DNA from: Anaerotignum sp.
GTDB lineage: Bacteria; Bacillota; Clostridia; Lachnospirales; Anaerotignaceae
Direction of reading: 5' to 3'
DNA length: 5,890 nucleotides
NCBI GenBank assembly: GCA_017442465.1
Contig: JAFRZQ010000308.1
Coordinates: 1 to 5,890 of the forward strand
The position numbers and the translations under genes are program-made. How positions within the stretch are numbered: position 1 is the stretch's first letter; the number at the start of each line of letters is the position of its first letter. The notes under the pieces were generated by a model. The model had not been told where the DNA came from and searched no databases. It was given only the letters and a program-made list of their open reading frames with translations. Positions 1 to 5,890 of the stretch are shown in pieces.

Positions 1-720
1 AAGGTCTATGATGACCTGATCTGTATCACTGTCAACGGCAGACCTCTGAAGCCCAAAACCCTGGGCCAGAAGAAGTATGTGGATATGATCAAAAATAACA
101 CAGTTGTATTTGGCATCGGCCCTGCCGGTACCGGTAAGACATACCTCGCCATGGCTATGGCCATCACAGCCTTTAAGAATAACGAAGTGAACCTTATCAT
201 CCTGACAAGACCTGCCATCGAAGCAGGGGAAAAACTGGGCTTCCTGCCCGGTGATCTGCAGCAGAAGGTAGACCCTTACCTGCGCCCCCTGTATGATGCA
301 CTGTACGAGATCATGGGTGCGGAAAACTTCATGAAAAATATGGAAAAAGGCCTGATCGAGGTGGCACCTCTGGCCTATATGCGCGGCAGAACGCTGGATA
401 ATGCCTTCATCGTGCTGGATGAAGCCCAGAATACAACGCCGGAGCAGATGAAAATGTTCCTGACAAGAATCGGTTATGGCTCCAAGGCGGTCATTACAGG
501 CGACGTGACCCAGATCGACCTGGGCGAAGGCAAACGCAGCGGCCTGATGGAAGCAACAAAGATCCTGTCCGGCATCGAAGGGATCGGACAGATCACACTG
601 ACAAACAAAGACGTAGTGCGCCATCCTCTGGTGCAGAAAATCATCCTTGCATATGAAAAGTTCGAGAATAAGAAACGAGGCGATCAGGATGGCAAGAAAG
701 AAAGACGTTTCCCCAAATAA
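1..720 (+). CDS. phoH: PhoH-like P-loop ATPase, 5' end outside window
   Basis: This is the C-terminal 239 residues of a PhoH/PhoL-type ATPase. The frame is open from the first base, so the start lies upstream; family members are usually about 320 residues, so roughly 80 are missing. An internal ATG at position 79 is not the start, because the preceding in-frame residues already match the family (a KPKTLGQKKYVD stretch just before the nucleotide site). Counting from the window edge, Walker A is GPAGTGKT at residues 40-47 and Walker B is FIVLDEAQN at 136-144. PhoH proteins are cytoplasmic ATPases; their link to RNA metabolism and ribosome maturation rests largely on genomic association with ybeY and era, which is also seen here. 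The C-terminus is a short lysine/arginine-rich tail. The last 32 nt overlap pgpH, suggesting coupled translation. Family assignment is firm; cellular role is less so. Confidence 0.95.
   Translation, partial: KVYDDLICITVNGRPLKPKTLGQKKYVDMIKNNTVVFGIGPAGTGKTYLAMAMAITAFKNNEVNLIILTRPAIEAGEKLGFLPGDLQQKVDPYLRPLYDALYEIMGAENFMKNMEKGLIEVAPLAYMRGRTLDNAFIVLDEAQNTTPEQMKMFLTRIGYGSKAVITGDVTQIDLGEGKRSGLMEATKILSGIEGIGQITLTNKDVVRHPLVQKIILAYEKFENKKRGDQDGKKERRFPK
677..680 (+). promoter_or_regulatory. Shine-Dalgarno of pgpH inside phoH
   Basis: GAGG lies 8 nt before the ATG at 689, within the phoH coding region. It supports 689 as the pgpH start rather than the in-frame TTG at 647. Confidence 0.6.
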
Positions 721-2842
721 TAAGAAGGGGACAAAGGCCCGTCAGGGCATGTTGTTTGCGATAGCGGCGATCCTGACCTTTTTCTGCATCAGCACAGGCT
801 CCCATACCACGAAGACAGATATGGTACAGGTGGGCTCTGTGGCGGAAAAACGGTATGTGGCAGAAAAGGATGCCGTTGACGTGGTAACGACAGAAAAACT
901 GAAGGCAGCAGCGGCAGACAGCGTTGCGCCCATTTATATGCATGATTCCGTGGCGGAGGAAGAAAGCCGCAGGGAAGTCAATGAAATGTTCCAGGAACTG
1001 AACCGGATCCTTTACCGGCTGAAAGAGGATGAGAGCTTTTATGAAAAGGCGATGGAATCTCCCTGGAAACTGCCTGTTGTGCTGACGGAAAATCAACTGA
1101 ATACCTATGGGGAACTGAGCAGTGCCAACCGCATCCTTTTTGCGGAGGACTGTATCAATGCCATGAACGGCGTGTATGAAGCGGGTGTGAAGGCGGATAT
1201 GCTGGAAGAAGGCAGAGCCGCTGCAGCCGCAGCCTTTGACAATACCGCATGGAGCGGCAGCCTGAAAGATATGGCGGCAGCGGTTTTTGATGCTGCACTG
1301 GAGCCTAATCTGGTGCTGGACAGCACTGCCATGGAGGCGGAGCGTGAGACGAAGCGTGCGGAAGTGGAAAATGTAATGATCCGCAAAAACCAGAAGATCG
1401 TGGATGAGGGCGAGATCATTACCCAGGATATCTATGACAGACTGGTGAGTCTGGATCTGATCGGTTCTGCAGAATATACAGGAACGATGCTGCCCCTGAT
1501 CGGCAGCCTTCTGATGACGGGGATCGTATTTGGTGCACTGTATCTTTTCTTCACATGGGGGAAGGGTATCGTTGTACTGAAATATAACGAAGTGAAAATG
1601 CTGTTCACGGTCTATGTGATCATGGTCATCCTGCTGCGGCTGATGGCAAATATCCCTTATTTCACACTGATCCCTCTGGGGCTGTTTGCGATGCTGGTCA
1701 GCGTTCTGATCGGCAGACGTGTGGCGCTCATTATGAACTCCCTGTTCTGTATCATCGGCTGTTTCATCTTTAATGGTGATGTGCAGTTTCTGATGTATTC
1801 CCTGCTGGTAGGTACATTAGGTGCCCTGCTGATCCAGAAGACGGATAAACGCCGTCTGATGGTCCCCATTGCAGCGGCTATGGGTATCCTGAGCTTTATC
1901 GCCATGTTTGGGGTAGGCCTGTTTTTTGAAAACGGATATTCTGCAGGGCTGCTGGCAGAGTGCATTTTTGCGGCACTGATGGGGCTTGTGTCTGTTATCA
2001 TTGCAGTGGGCAGCCTGCCCTTCTGGGAAGCGGTTTTCGAAGCCAATACACCCCACCGCCTGCTGGAACTGACCAATCCCAACAACGAAGTATTAAGAAG
2101 GCTGATGATCGAAGCCCCCGGTACATATCACCATAGCCTGATCGTTGCAAATCTGGCGGAAACGGCGGCTTATGAGATCGGTGCCAATACGGCGCTGGCG
2201 AGGGCCGGGGCATATTATCATGATATCGGCAAGCTGAAGAACCCCCAGATGTTTTCCGAGAACCAGTCCGGCTATAATGTGCATGATGACCTGGCACCGG
2301 AAACCAGTGCGAAGATCATTACCCAGCACCCGAAGATCGGCGTGGAAATGGGCCTGGAATATAATCTGCCGCGGGTGATCATCGATGTGATCCGGGAGCA
2401 CCATGGGACAAGCCTTGTGAAGTTCTTCTACTTTAAGGCGCTGAAGGAATATGGTGCAGAACTGGTGACAGAGGAAGAATATCGCTATCAGGGCGAGATC
2501 CCTTCTTCCCGTGAGTCTGCCATCGTTATGCTGGCGGATACGGTGGAAGCGGCGGTGCGTTCTGTTCTTGGTAAGGGACAGACACTGGAAGAAGCAGAAG
2601 CCCTCATCAAGACGCTGATGAAGGATAAACTGGATGATAACCAGCTGGACCGCAGCGGTCTTGGCATCCATGAACTGGAGATCATCCGAAAGGCATTTAT
2701 TAAGGTATTCCACGGGATGTATCATGAAAGAGTGGCATATCCCAAGCAGGAAGAAATTGCAGAAGCGGCGAAAAAACCTGCGGAAGAAAATAGAGAGGAA
2801 GAAAACAGAGAGGAAGAAAACAGTGAATCTACTGATCGATAA
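689..2842 (+). CDS. pgpH: Cyclic-di-AMP phosphodiesterase, 7TM-HD family (PgpH)
   Basis: Membrane phosphodiesterase of the PgpH/YqfF family, which hydrolyses c-di-AMP to pApA; 717 residues, close to the usual length of about 710-720. Architecture: basic cytoplasmic N-terminus; one membrane segment at about 20-36; an alanine/glutamate-rich extracytoplasmic region at about 37-262 (7TMR-HDED type); a multi-pass membrane block at about 267-456; then a cytoplasmic HD domain at about 470-640. Metal-binding candidates are H482, the HDIGK motif at 511-515, H547, H571-H572 and D617 in MLADTVEAA, so the active site looks intact. The C-terminus is a low-complexity acidic tail with a repeated EENRE unit. 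Start chosen at ATG 689 (MARKKD) because it has a GAGG site 8 nt upstream; the frame also opens at TTG 647 but without a convincing site. It overlaps phoH by 32 nt and ybeY by 20 nt. In Listeria PgpH is inhibited by (p)ppGpp; whether that holds here is unknown. Confidence 0.95.
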   Translation: MARKKDVSPNNKKGTKARQGMLFAIAAILTFFCISTGSHTTKTDMVQVGSVAEKRYVAEKDAVDVVTTEKLKAAAADSVAPIYMHDSVAEEESRREVNEMFQELNRILYRLKEDESFYEKAMESPWKLPVVLTENQLNTYGELSSANRILFAEDCINAMNGVYEAGVKADMLEEGRAAAAAAFDNTAWSGSLKDMAAAVFDAALEPNLVLDSTAMEAERETKRAEVENVMIRKNQKIVDEGEIITQDIYDRLVSLDLIGSAEYTGTMLPLIGSLLMTGIVFGALYLFFTWGKGIVVLKYNEVKMLFTVYVIMVILLRLMANIPYFTLIPLGLFAMLVSVLIGRRVALIMNSLFCIIGCFIFNGDVQFLMYSLLVGTLGALLIQKTDKRRLMVPIAAAMGILSFIAMFGVGLFFENGYSAGLLAECIFAALMGLVSVIIAVGSLPFWEAVFEANTPHRLLELTNPNNEVLRRLMIEAPGTYHHSLIVANLAETAAYEIGANTALARAGAYYHDIGKLKNPQMFSENQSGYNVHDDLAPETSAKIITQHPKIGVEMGLEYNLPRVIIDVIREHHGTSLVKFFYFKALKEYGAELVTEEEYRYQGEIPSSRESAIVMLADTVEAAVRSVLGKGQTLEEAEALIKTLMKDKLDDNQLDRSGLGIHELEIIRKAFIKVFHGMYHERVAYPKQEEIAEAAKKPAEENREEENREEENSESTDR
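2782..2826 (+). repeat. Three-copy 15-nt tandem repeat at pgpH/ybeY junction
   Basis: Three adjacent 15-nt units lie at 2782-2796, 2797-2811 and 2812-2826, with consensus GGAAGAAAAYAGWGA. Unit 2 differs from unit 1 by one base (T to C), and unit 3 differs from unit 2 by one base (A to T). In the pgpH frame the units encode the repeated EENRE of the acidic tail (residues 699-713). The third unit contains both the GGAAG core of the ybeY ribosome binding site and the ybeY GTG start codon. The unit length is a multiple of three, so copy changes would keep pgpH in frame. Confidence 0.85.
2810..2816 (+). promoter_or_regulatory. Shine-Dalgarno of ybeY, formed by tandem repeat
   Basis: GAGGAAG sits 6 nt before GTG 2823, inside the pgpH coding region. 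It decides the ybeY start: the frame stays open back to 2634, but the upstream part is a lysine/arginine-rich shadow of pgpH with no YbeY similarity. Confidence 0.75.
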
Positions 2843-3293
2843 CAGAACAGAGGAACTGCTTTCCGCAGAACTGGAGGATGCGATCCAGAAAGCGGCGGCA
2901 GGATCTCTGAAATACGAAGCATTTGACGAAAACTGCGAGATCAGCGTTTCCATCGTGGATAACGAGGAGATCAGACAGATCAATAAGCAGTTCAGAAATA
3001 TTGACAGAGCGACGGATGTCCTCAGTTTTCCCATGCTGACCTTTGACGGTGAGGAAGAGGCAGACAGAAATGAAAATGGTGAGATCATCCTTGGGGACAT
3101 CATCATTTCTCTGGAACGGGCCAGAGAACAGGCGGAGGAATACGGCCATTCCCTGAAAAGGGAGATCGCCTTCCTGACTGCCCACAGCATGCTCCATCTT
3201 TTGGGCTATGACCATATGGAGCCGGAGGAGGAAGTGGAAATGTTCCGCAGACAGAAGGAGATCCTGATTCAGGCGGGATTTCCGAGAGAATAA
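2823..3293 (+). CDS. ybeY: Endoribonuclease/rRNA maturation factor YbeY
   Basis: YbeY (UPF0054) family metalloprotein, 156 residues, the normal size. In bacteria it is needed for 16S rRNA 3'-end maturation and 70S ribosome quality control, and acts in the cytoplasm. The zinc site is the family signature H-x3-H-x5-H at residues 121, 125 and 131 (HSMLHLLGYDH); Ser replaces the Gly that often follows the first His, and the three ligands are intact. Other family marks are the IRQINKQFRNIDRATDVLSFP block near residues 53-73 and the GDIIIS strand. Start chosen at GTG 2823 (reading MNLLIDNRTEE) because of the GAGGAAG site 6 nt upstream and the family-like N-terminus. The first 20 nt overlap the end of pgpH, so translation is probably coupled. 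It is followed after 18 nt by cdd, whereas Bacillus has dgkA in between. Function is inferred from the family but is well supported. Confidence 0.95.
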   Translation: MNLLIDNRTEELLSAELEDAIQKAAAGSLKYEAFDENCEISVSIVDNEEIRQINKQFRNIDRATDVLSFPMLTFDGEEEADRNENGEIILGDIIISLERAREQAEEYGHSLKREIAFLTAHSMLHLLGYDHMEPEEEVEMFRRQKEILIQAGFPRE

Positions 3294-3311
3294 GGCGAGG
3301 AGTGATTCTTT

Positions 3312-3704
3312 ATGACAGATAAAGAACTGGCGATGATCGCAAGAGAAGCCATGGAACAAGCTTATGTACCCTATTCCCATTTTAAGGTTGGGGCGGCGCT
3401 TCTGGCGAAGGATGGTACAGTATTCAAAGGCTGCAATATTGAAAACGCATCTTATGGCGCGACCAACTGTGCAGAACGAACAGCCATTTTTAAGGCGGTA
3501 TCCGAAGGTTACAGAGAATTCGAGAAGATCGCGATCGTGGCGTCCAGCGGAGATATCGCATCTCCCTGTGGCATCTGCCGACAGGTGCTGTTTGAATTCA
3601 TGCCTGACGGCAAAGTCATTCTGGACAGTGATGAAAAGGGTATGGTAACATATTTAGTCAGAGAGCTGTTGCCTCTGGGTTTCAGCAGTAAGGATATTAA
3701 GTAA
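3312..3704 (+). CDS. cdd: Cytidine deaminase
   Basis: Homotetrameric-type zinc cytidine deaminase of 130 residues, which converts cytidine and deoxycytidine to uridine and deoxyuridine in pyrimidine salvage. The zinc ligands are C53 in the CAE motif (E55 is the proton shuttle) and C86 and C89 in PCGIC. This all-Cys arrangement is typical of the short Gram-positive enzymes. The N-terminal YVPYSHFKVGAAL block and the GCNIENASYGATNCAERTA block (residues 40-58) are substrate-binding family signatures. ATG 3312 has AGGAG at 3298-3302, 9 nt upstream. The enzyme lies 18 nt after ybeY and 10 nt before the uracil-DNA glycosylase, so co-transcription is likely. No sign of truncation. Confidence 0.97.
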   Translation: MTDKELAMIAREAMEQAYVPYSHFKVGAALLAKDGTVFKGCNIENASYGATNCAERTAIFKAVSEGYREFEKIAIVASSGDIASPCGICRQVLFEFMPDGKVILDSDEKGMVTYLVRELLPLGFSSKDIK

Positions 3705-3709
3705 GGTGG
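3703..3709 (+). promoter_or_regulatory. Shine-Dalgarno of the uracil-DNA glycosylase gene
   Basis: AAGGTGG overlaps the cdd stop codon and lies 5 nt before ATG 3715. It favours that ATG over the in-frame GTG at 3706, which is itself part of the site. Confidence 0.65.
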
Positions 3710-3714
3710 AAGTT

Positions 3715-4284
3715 ATGGCGGAAAAAAGCTGGGAAACACTGGAGGGCGCGTGCCTTTCCTGTCATAAGTGCAGATTGGCAGAAATGCGTACCAACGTGGT
3801 CATCGGCAAGGGCAACCGCAACGCGGATATCCTGTTCATCGGGGAGGGCCCCGGCCAGCAGGAAGATCTGCAGGGCATACCTTTCGTAGGCCCTGCGGGA
3901 CAATTACTGGATAAGATGCTGGCAAGCGTCGGTCTCTCGCTGGATGATGTATATATCGGCAATGTGGTGAAATGCCGCCCGCCCGGCAACCGTGACCCTC
4001 ATGATGATGAAAAGGAGGCCTGTCTGAATTATCTCAGATATCAGCTGATGCTGATACAGCCGAAGATTATCGTCTGTCTGGGGCGAATTGCAGCCACAAC
4101 CATCATCGACCCTGATTTCAAGATCACGAAGCAACGGGGCCAGTGGATCGAGAGAAAAGGGTATCATATGATCGCAACATACCATCCCTCTGCACTTTTG
4201 AGGGATGAAACGAAAAAACGCCCTGCATGGGAGGATATGAAGGCCATCCGTGCAAAATGGGACGAGGTAAGGGAAAAGAATTGA
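3715..4284 (+). CDS. Uracil-DNA glycosylase, family 4 type (4Fe-4S)
   Basis: Uracil-DNA glycosylase of the iron-sulfur family 4 (UDGa) type, 189 residues. The enzyme removes uracil from DNA to start base excision repair. Probable 4Fe-4S ligands are C16 and C19 near the N-terminus plus C87 (KCRPPGNRDP) and C103. C13 gives an additional upstream CLSC spacing. The uracil-binding loop is GEGPGQQED at 43-51, followed by PFVGPAGQLLDKML at 56-69. The late motif is HPSALLR at 157-163, containing the conserved HPS. These blocks occur in the standard order, so the gene looks intact. Some family members were first annotated as phage DNA-polymerase-related proteins, but nothing here suggests a phage origin. 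The start is ATG 3715 (MAEKSW); GTG 3706 would add three residues. Being next to cdd, which makes deoxyuridine, it fits a uracil-in-DNA theme, but that functional link is inference. Confidence 0.92.
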   Translation: MAEKSWETLEGACLSCHKCRLAEMRTNVVIGKGNRNADILFIGEGPGQQEDLQGIPFVGPAGQLLDKMLASVGLSLDDVYIGNVVKCRPPGNRDPHDDEKEACLNYLRYQLMLIQPKIIVCLGRIAATTIIDPDFKITKQRGQWIERKGYHMIATYHPSALLRDETKKRPAWEDMKAIRAKWDEVREKN

Positions 4285-4288
4285 TATT

Positions 4289-4294
4289 AGGAGG
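4289..4294 (+). promoter_or_regulatory. Consensus Shine-Dalgarno of the unknown gene
   Basis: A perfect AGGAGG lies 6 nt before ATG 4301, in the 16-nt gap after the glycosylase gene. It is the strongest ribosome binding site in the window and suggests high translation of the next gene. Confidence 0.8.
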
Positions 4295-4300
4295 AAAAAA

Positions 4301-4780
4301 ATGAGCGGAGTAGACGCATTAAAAGCAAAATTTGCAGACGTGGAAGTAAAACCCAATGCAAGAACAATGGAAGAAGTAGTAGCCTATATCGAAGAACACT
4401 GGGATGCATTCCGTGTTATGATCACAGAAACAGAACTGATGATCCATTATAAAGAAGCCGTTGCTTTTGCAAAAATGATGGGTAAGGACGTCACAGATTT
4501 CCAGGATGACATCAGAAGATACCGCCTGCCCCACACAAACAAAATCCACGTTGTTCTGGGCATGAATTCCGAATATATGACAGCGGAAAACGGCATGAAA
4601 TATTATCAGGCACTGTGCCTGATCAAAGGCCTGACACAGGAAGATATCGATACAAAGAACGAAAGATGGCTGCAGTATATGCTGCTGCTGGATATGGCAA
4701 AAGACTGGGAAGCAAAAGATGCAAACTTTATGGCTGAACAGAAGGAAATGCTGAAAGAAAGAGGGGTTGAAGTGGAATGA
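4301..4780 (+). CDS. Unrecognised soluble 159-residue protein between udg and era
   Basis: I do not recognise this protein. It has 159 residues, no signal peptide and no membrane segment, and looks mainly helical, with heptad-like amphipathic stretches at about 22-60 and 112-153. It is methionine-rich (13 Met), has one Cys (C106) and three Trp (34, 123, 136), and is acidic at the C-terminus. No metal-binding, nucleotide-binding or catalytic motif is evident; the stretch RRYRLPHTNKIHVVLGMNS (72-90) is the most motif-like part. That it is a real gene is well supported: perfect AGGAGG at 6 nt, strong codon bias (all 18 Glu are GAA, all 8 Thr are ACA, 11 of 14 Lys are AAA), and an ATGA overlap with era. 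ybeY, by contrast, uses GAG for about half its Glu. These features suggest a well-expressed cytoplasmic protein whose translation is coupled to era. Function is unknown. Confidence 0.85.
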   Translation: MSGVDALKAKFADVEVKPNARTMEEVVAYIEEHWDAFRVMITETELMIHYKEAVAFAKMMGKDVTDFQDDIRRYRLPHTNKIHVVLGMNSEYMTAENGMKYYQALCLIKGLTQEDIDTKNERWLQYMLLLDMAKDWEAKDANFMAEQKEMLKERGVEVE

Positions 4781-5679
4781 AAAAGTTTCACTCCGGTTTC
4801 GTTTCTCTGGTAGGCAGACCCAATGTGGGCAAATCCACACTGATGAACTGCCTGATCGGTGAAAAAATTGCAATCACATCCCATAAACCCCAGACCACCA
4901 GAAATAAGATCACTTCCATCCTGACAAAGGATGATTTCCAGTGTGTATTTCTGGATACGCCCGGTATCCATAAGCCCAAATCCAAACTGGGTGAATATAT
5001 GGTGCGGTCTGCGGAAACAACATTCAATGAAGTGGATTTGGTGCTGATGCTGATCGAACCTACCACAGAAGTAGGGCCTCAGGATCAGTATGTGCTGGAA
5101 CGTATCAAAAATGCGAAAGCTCCCGTAGTACTGGTCATCAATAAGATCGACACAGTGGAAAGAGATACCCTGCTGGAAGTAATCGCAACTTACAGCAAGC
5201 TGCATAACTTTGCGGAAGTAGTGCCTATTTCTGCCATGAAGGACAGAAATACTGAGGAACTGCTGAACGTTATCAGAAAATATCTGCCCGAAGGCCCGCA
5301 GTACTTCCCCGGCGATATGGTAACTGACCAGCCAGAAAGACAGATCGCGTCTGAAATCATCCGTGAAAAGGCACTGTACCTGCTGCAGGATGAAGTGCCT
5401 CATGGCATCGCTGTGGAAATCATGTCCATGAAAAAACGTCCCGATCAGGATATCGTAGACGTACAGGCGACGATCTACTGCGAAAGAGATTCCCATAAGG
5501 GCATCATCATCGGCAAACAGGGCAGCATGCTGAAGCGTATCGGCTCTACAGCAAGATATGATATGCAGAGACTGCTGGGTTCTCCTATTTACCTGCAGCT
5601 GTGGGTAAAAGTGAAAAAGGACTGGAGAGATAGTGATTTCCTTCTGAAAAACTTTGGTTACGATAAGAAAAACATCTGA
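4777..5679 (+). CDS. era: Ribosome-assembly GTPase Era
   Basis: Era GTPase of 300 residues, the normal length. It binds the 3' end of 16S rRNA and helps 30S subunit maturation. N-terminal GTPase domain: G1 is GRPNVGKST at 13-21, G2 lies in the PQTTRN segment (38-43), G3 is DTPG at 60-63, G4 is NKID at 122-125 and G5 is SAM at 152-154. The C-terminal KH domain has its GxxG loop as GKQG at 246-249, and the family-typical YLQLWVKVKKDWR follows at 272-284. All key residues are present. ATG 4777 overlaps the stop of the preceding gene as ATGA; GAGGGG at 4761-4766 is 10 nt upstream, and re-initiation by terminating ribosomes is likely to help. YbeY and Era in one operon fits their shared role in 16S rRNA processing. 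Era is inhibited by (p)ppGpp in Staphylococcus; regulation here is not visible in the sequence. Confidence 0.98.
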   Translation: MKKFHSGFVSLVGRPNVGKSTLMNCLIGEKIAITSHKPQTTRNKITSILTKDDFQCVFLDTPGIHKPKSKLGEYMVRSAETTFNEVDLVLMLIEPTTEVGPQDQYVLERIKNAKAPVVLVINKIDTVERDTLLEVIATYSKLHNFAEVVPISAMKDRNTEELLNVIRKYLPEGPQYFPGDMVTDQPERQIASEIIREKALYLLQDEVPHGIAVEIMSMKKRPDQDIVDVQATIYCERDSHKGIIIGKQGSMLKRIGSTARYDMQRLLGSPIYLQLWVKVKKDWRDSDFLLKNFGYDKKNI

Positions 5680-5708
5680 TTGTTATGGGGCTTTTGGAAG
5701 GATTTTAT
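5680..5708 (+). promoter_or_regulatory. Possible weak sigma-A-type promoter after era
   Basis: TTGTTA at 5680-5685 and TTTTAT at 5703-5708 each match four of six positions of the -35 and -10 consensus, with a 17-nt spacer. They lie in the only sizeable intergenic gap (84 nt). Matches of this quality are common by chance, so this is only a candidate for an extra promoter for the downstream genes. No terminator hairpin is seen in the gap. Confidence 0.2.
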
Positions 5709-5750
5709 CAGTATGCTGGCAAGTTGATTTTCACATCCTAACTATGAAAG

Positions 5751-5756
5751 AAGGGG
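5751..5756 (+). promoter_or_regulatory. Shine-Dalgarno of the YqzL-like ORF
   Basis: AAGGGG lies 7 nt before ATG 5764 and supports that start codon for the small ORF that follows. Confidence 0.6.
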
Positions 5757-5763
5757 TGCGAAA

Positions 5764-5890
5764 ATGAGCGAAAGAGAACAGGCATACTGGCGAAAATTTC
5801 TGGAAACAGGGCAGGTGGAGGATTACCTGCGCTATCGGAAATATACAGCGGAGCAGGCGGAAAACCCCCGCCGCCGCATAGAAGAATCAT
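5764..5890 (+). CDS. YqzL-like small protein, 3' end outside window
   Basis: An open frame of 42 codons runs to the window end without a stop. The N-terminal part has the pattern W9-x2-F12-x2-T15-G16-x-V18-x2-Y21-L22-x-Y24, which resembles the W..F..TG.(V/I)..YL.YK pattern I associate with YqzL. That is a small protein of unknown function encoded between era and recO in Bacillus, which is the position found here. After the motif comes a charged, arginine-rich stretch (NPRRRIEES) not typical of the short Bacillus version, so the protein may be longer. AAGGGG 7 nt before the ATG supports translation. Assignment rests on a short motif plus synteny, so it is tentative; the existence of a coding gene is more certain than its family. 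recO would be expected next. Confidence 0.6.
   Translation, partial: MSEREQAYWRKFLETGQVEDYLRYRKYTAEQAENPRRRIEES

Noticed and set aside
647..688. TTG-started N-terminal extension of pgpH
   Set aside because: No good ribosome binding site, and it would lengthen the overlap with phoH. ATG 689 has GAGG at 8 nt and gives a normal-length protein.
2634..2822. Upstream extension of ybeY by 63 codons
   Set aside because: The translated extension is a lysine/arginine-rich shadow of pgpH. GTG 2823 has a strong site and a family-typical N-terminus and length.
2093..3190. Long antisense open frame (365 codons) across pgpH and ybeY
   Set aside because: It lies wholly opposite two well-identified genes, has no family-like sequence, and arises from their codon pattern.
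4606..5496. Long antisense open frame (296 codons) across the unknown gene and era
   Set aside because: Opposite era, which has every GTPase and KH motif. The antisense product is rich in His, Phe and Cys, as expected for a shadow frame.
5699..5739. Inverted AGGAT/ATCCT pair in the gap after era, considered as a terminator
   Set aside because: The arms are only 5 nt with a loop of about 31 nt and no following T-run, so it is not a credible terminator.
5744..5767. Seven-codon leader-like ORF (MKEGVRK) ending in an ATGA overlap with the YqzL-like start
   Set aside because: It has no clear ribosome binding site of its own, its middle is the AAGGGG site of the next gene, and an ORF this short is easily a chance event.
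1..5890. Search for mobile elements, CRISPR arrays, tRNA or rRNA genes and defence systems
   Set aside because: Almost all of the window is densely packed housekeeping coding sequence, with no transposase, spacer-like repeats or RNA-gene-like stretches.

Overview
The window looks like a piece of a Firmicutes (Bacillota) chromosome, most likely from the class Clostridia. The evidence is the gene order phoH–pgpH–ybeY–cdd–…–era–(yqzL-like), strong Shine-Dalgarno sites before most genes, tight same-strand packing and near-even base composition. In Bacillus the equivalent cluster runs phoH–yqfF(pgpH)–ybeY–dgkA–cdd–era–yqzL–recO. Here dgkA is absent, and two genes sit between cdd and era: a family 4-type uracil-DNA glycosylase and an unrecognised 159-residue protein. 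I cannot name the genus. Nothing points to a phage, plasmid, insertion sequence, CRISPR array or RNA gene.

Layout, all on the + strand: phoH, 5' end outside the window (1-720); pgpH, a membrane c-di-AMP phosphodiesterase (689-2842); ybeY, a metal-dependent rRNA-maturation factor (2823-3293); cdd, cytidine deaminase (3312-3704); a 4Fe-4S uracil-DNA glycosylase (3715-4284); an unknown soluble protein (4301-4780); era, a ribosome-assembly GTPase (4777-5679); and a YqzL-like small ORF cut by the window end (5764-5890). Three junctions overlap (32, 20 and 4 nt), three have gaps of 10-18 nt, and only the era–yqzL-like junction has real intergenic space (84 nt). No terminator is visible, so the first seven genes are probably one transcript.

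The cluster joins ribosome and RNA maturation (YbeY, Era, probably PhoH), second-messenger turnover (PgpH), and pyrimidine salvage with uracil repair (Cdd and the glycosylase). It is mostly an ordinary housekeeping operon. The items most worth a second look are the unknown gene at 4301-4780, which has a near-perfect Shine-Dalgarno, very biased codon use and an ATGA overlap with era, and a three-copy 15-nt tandem repeat that encodes the acidic tail of PgpH and also supplies the ybeY ribosome binding site. I see no convincing previously undescribed multi-gene system.
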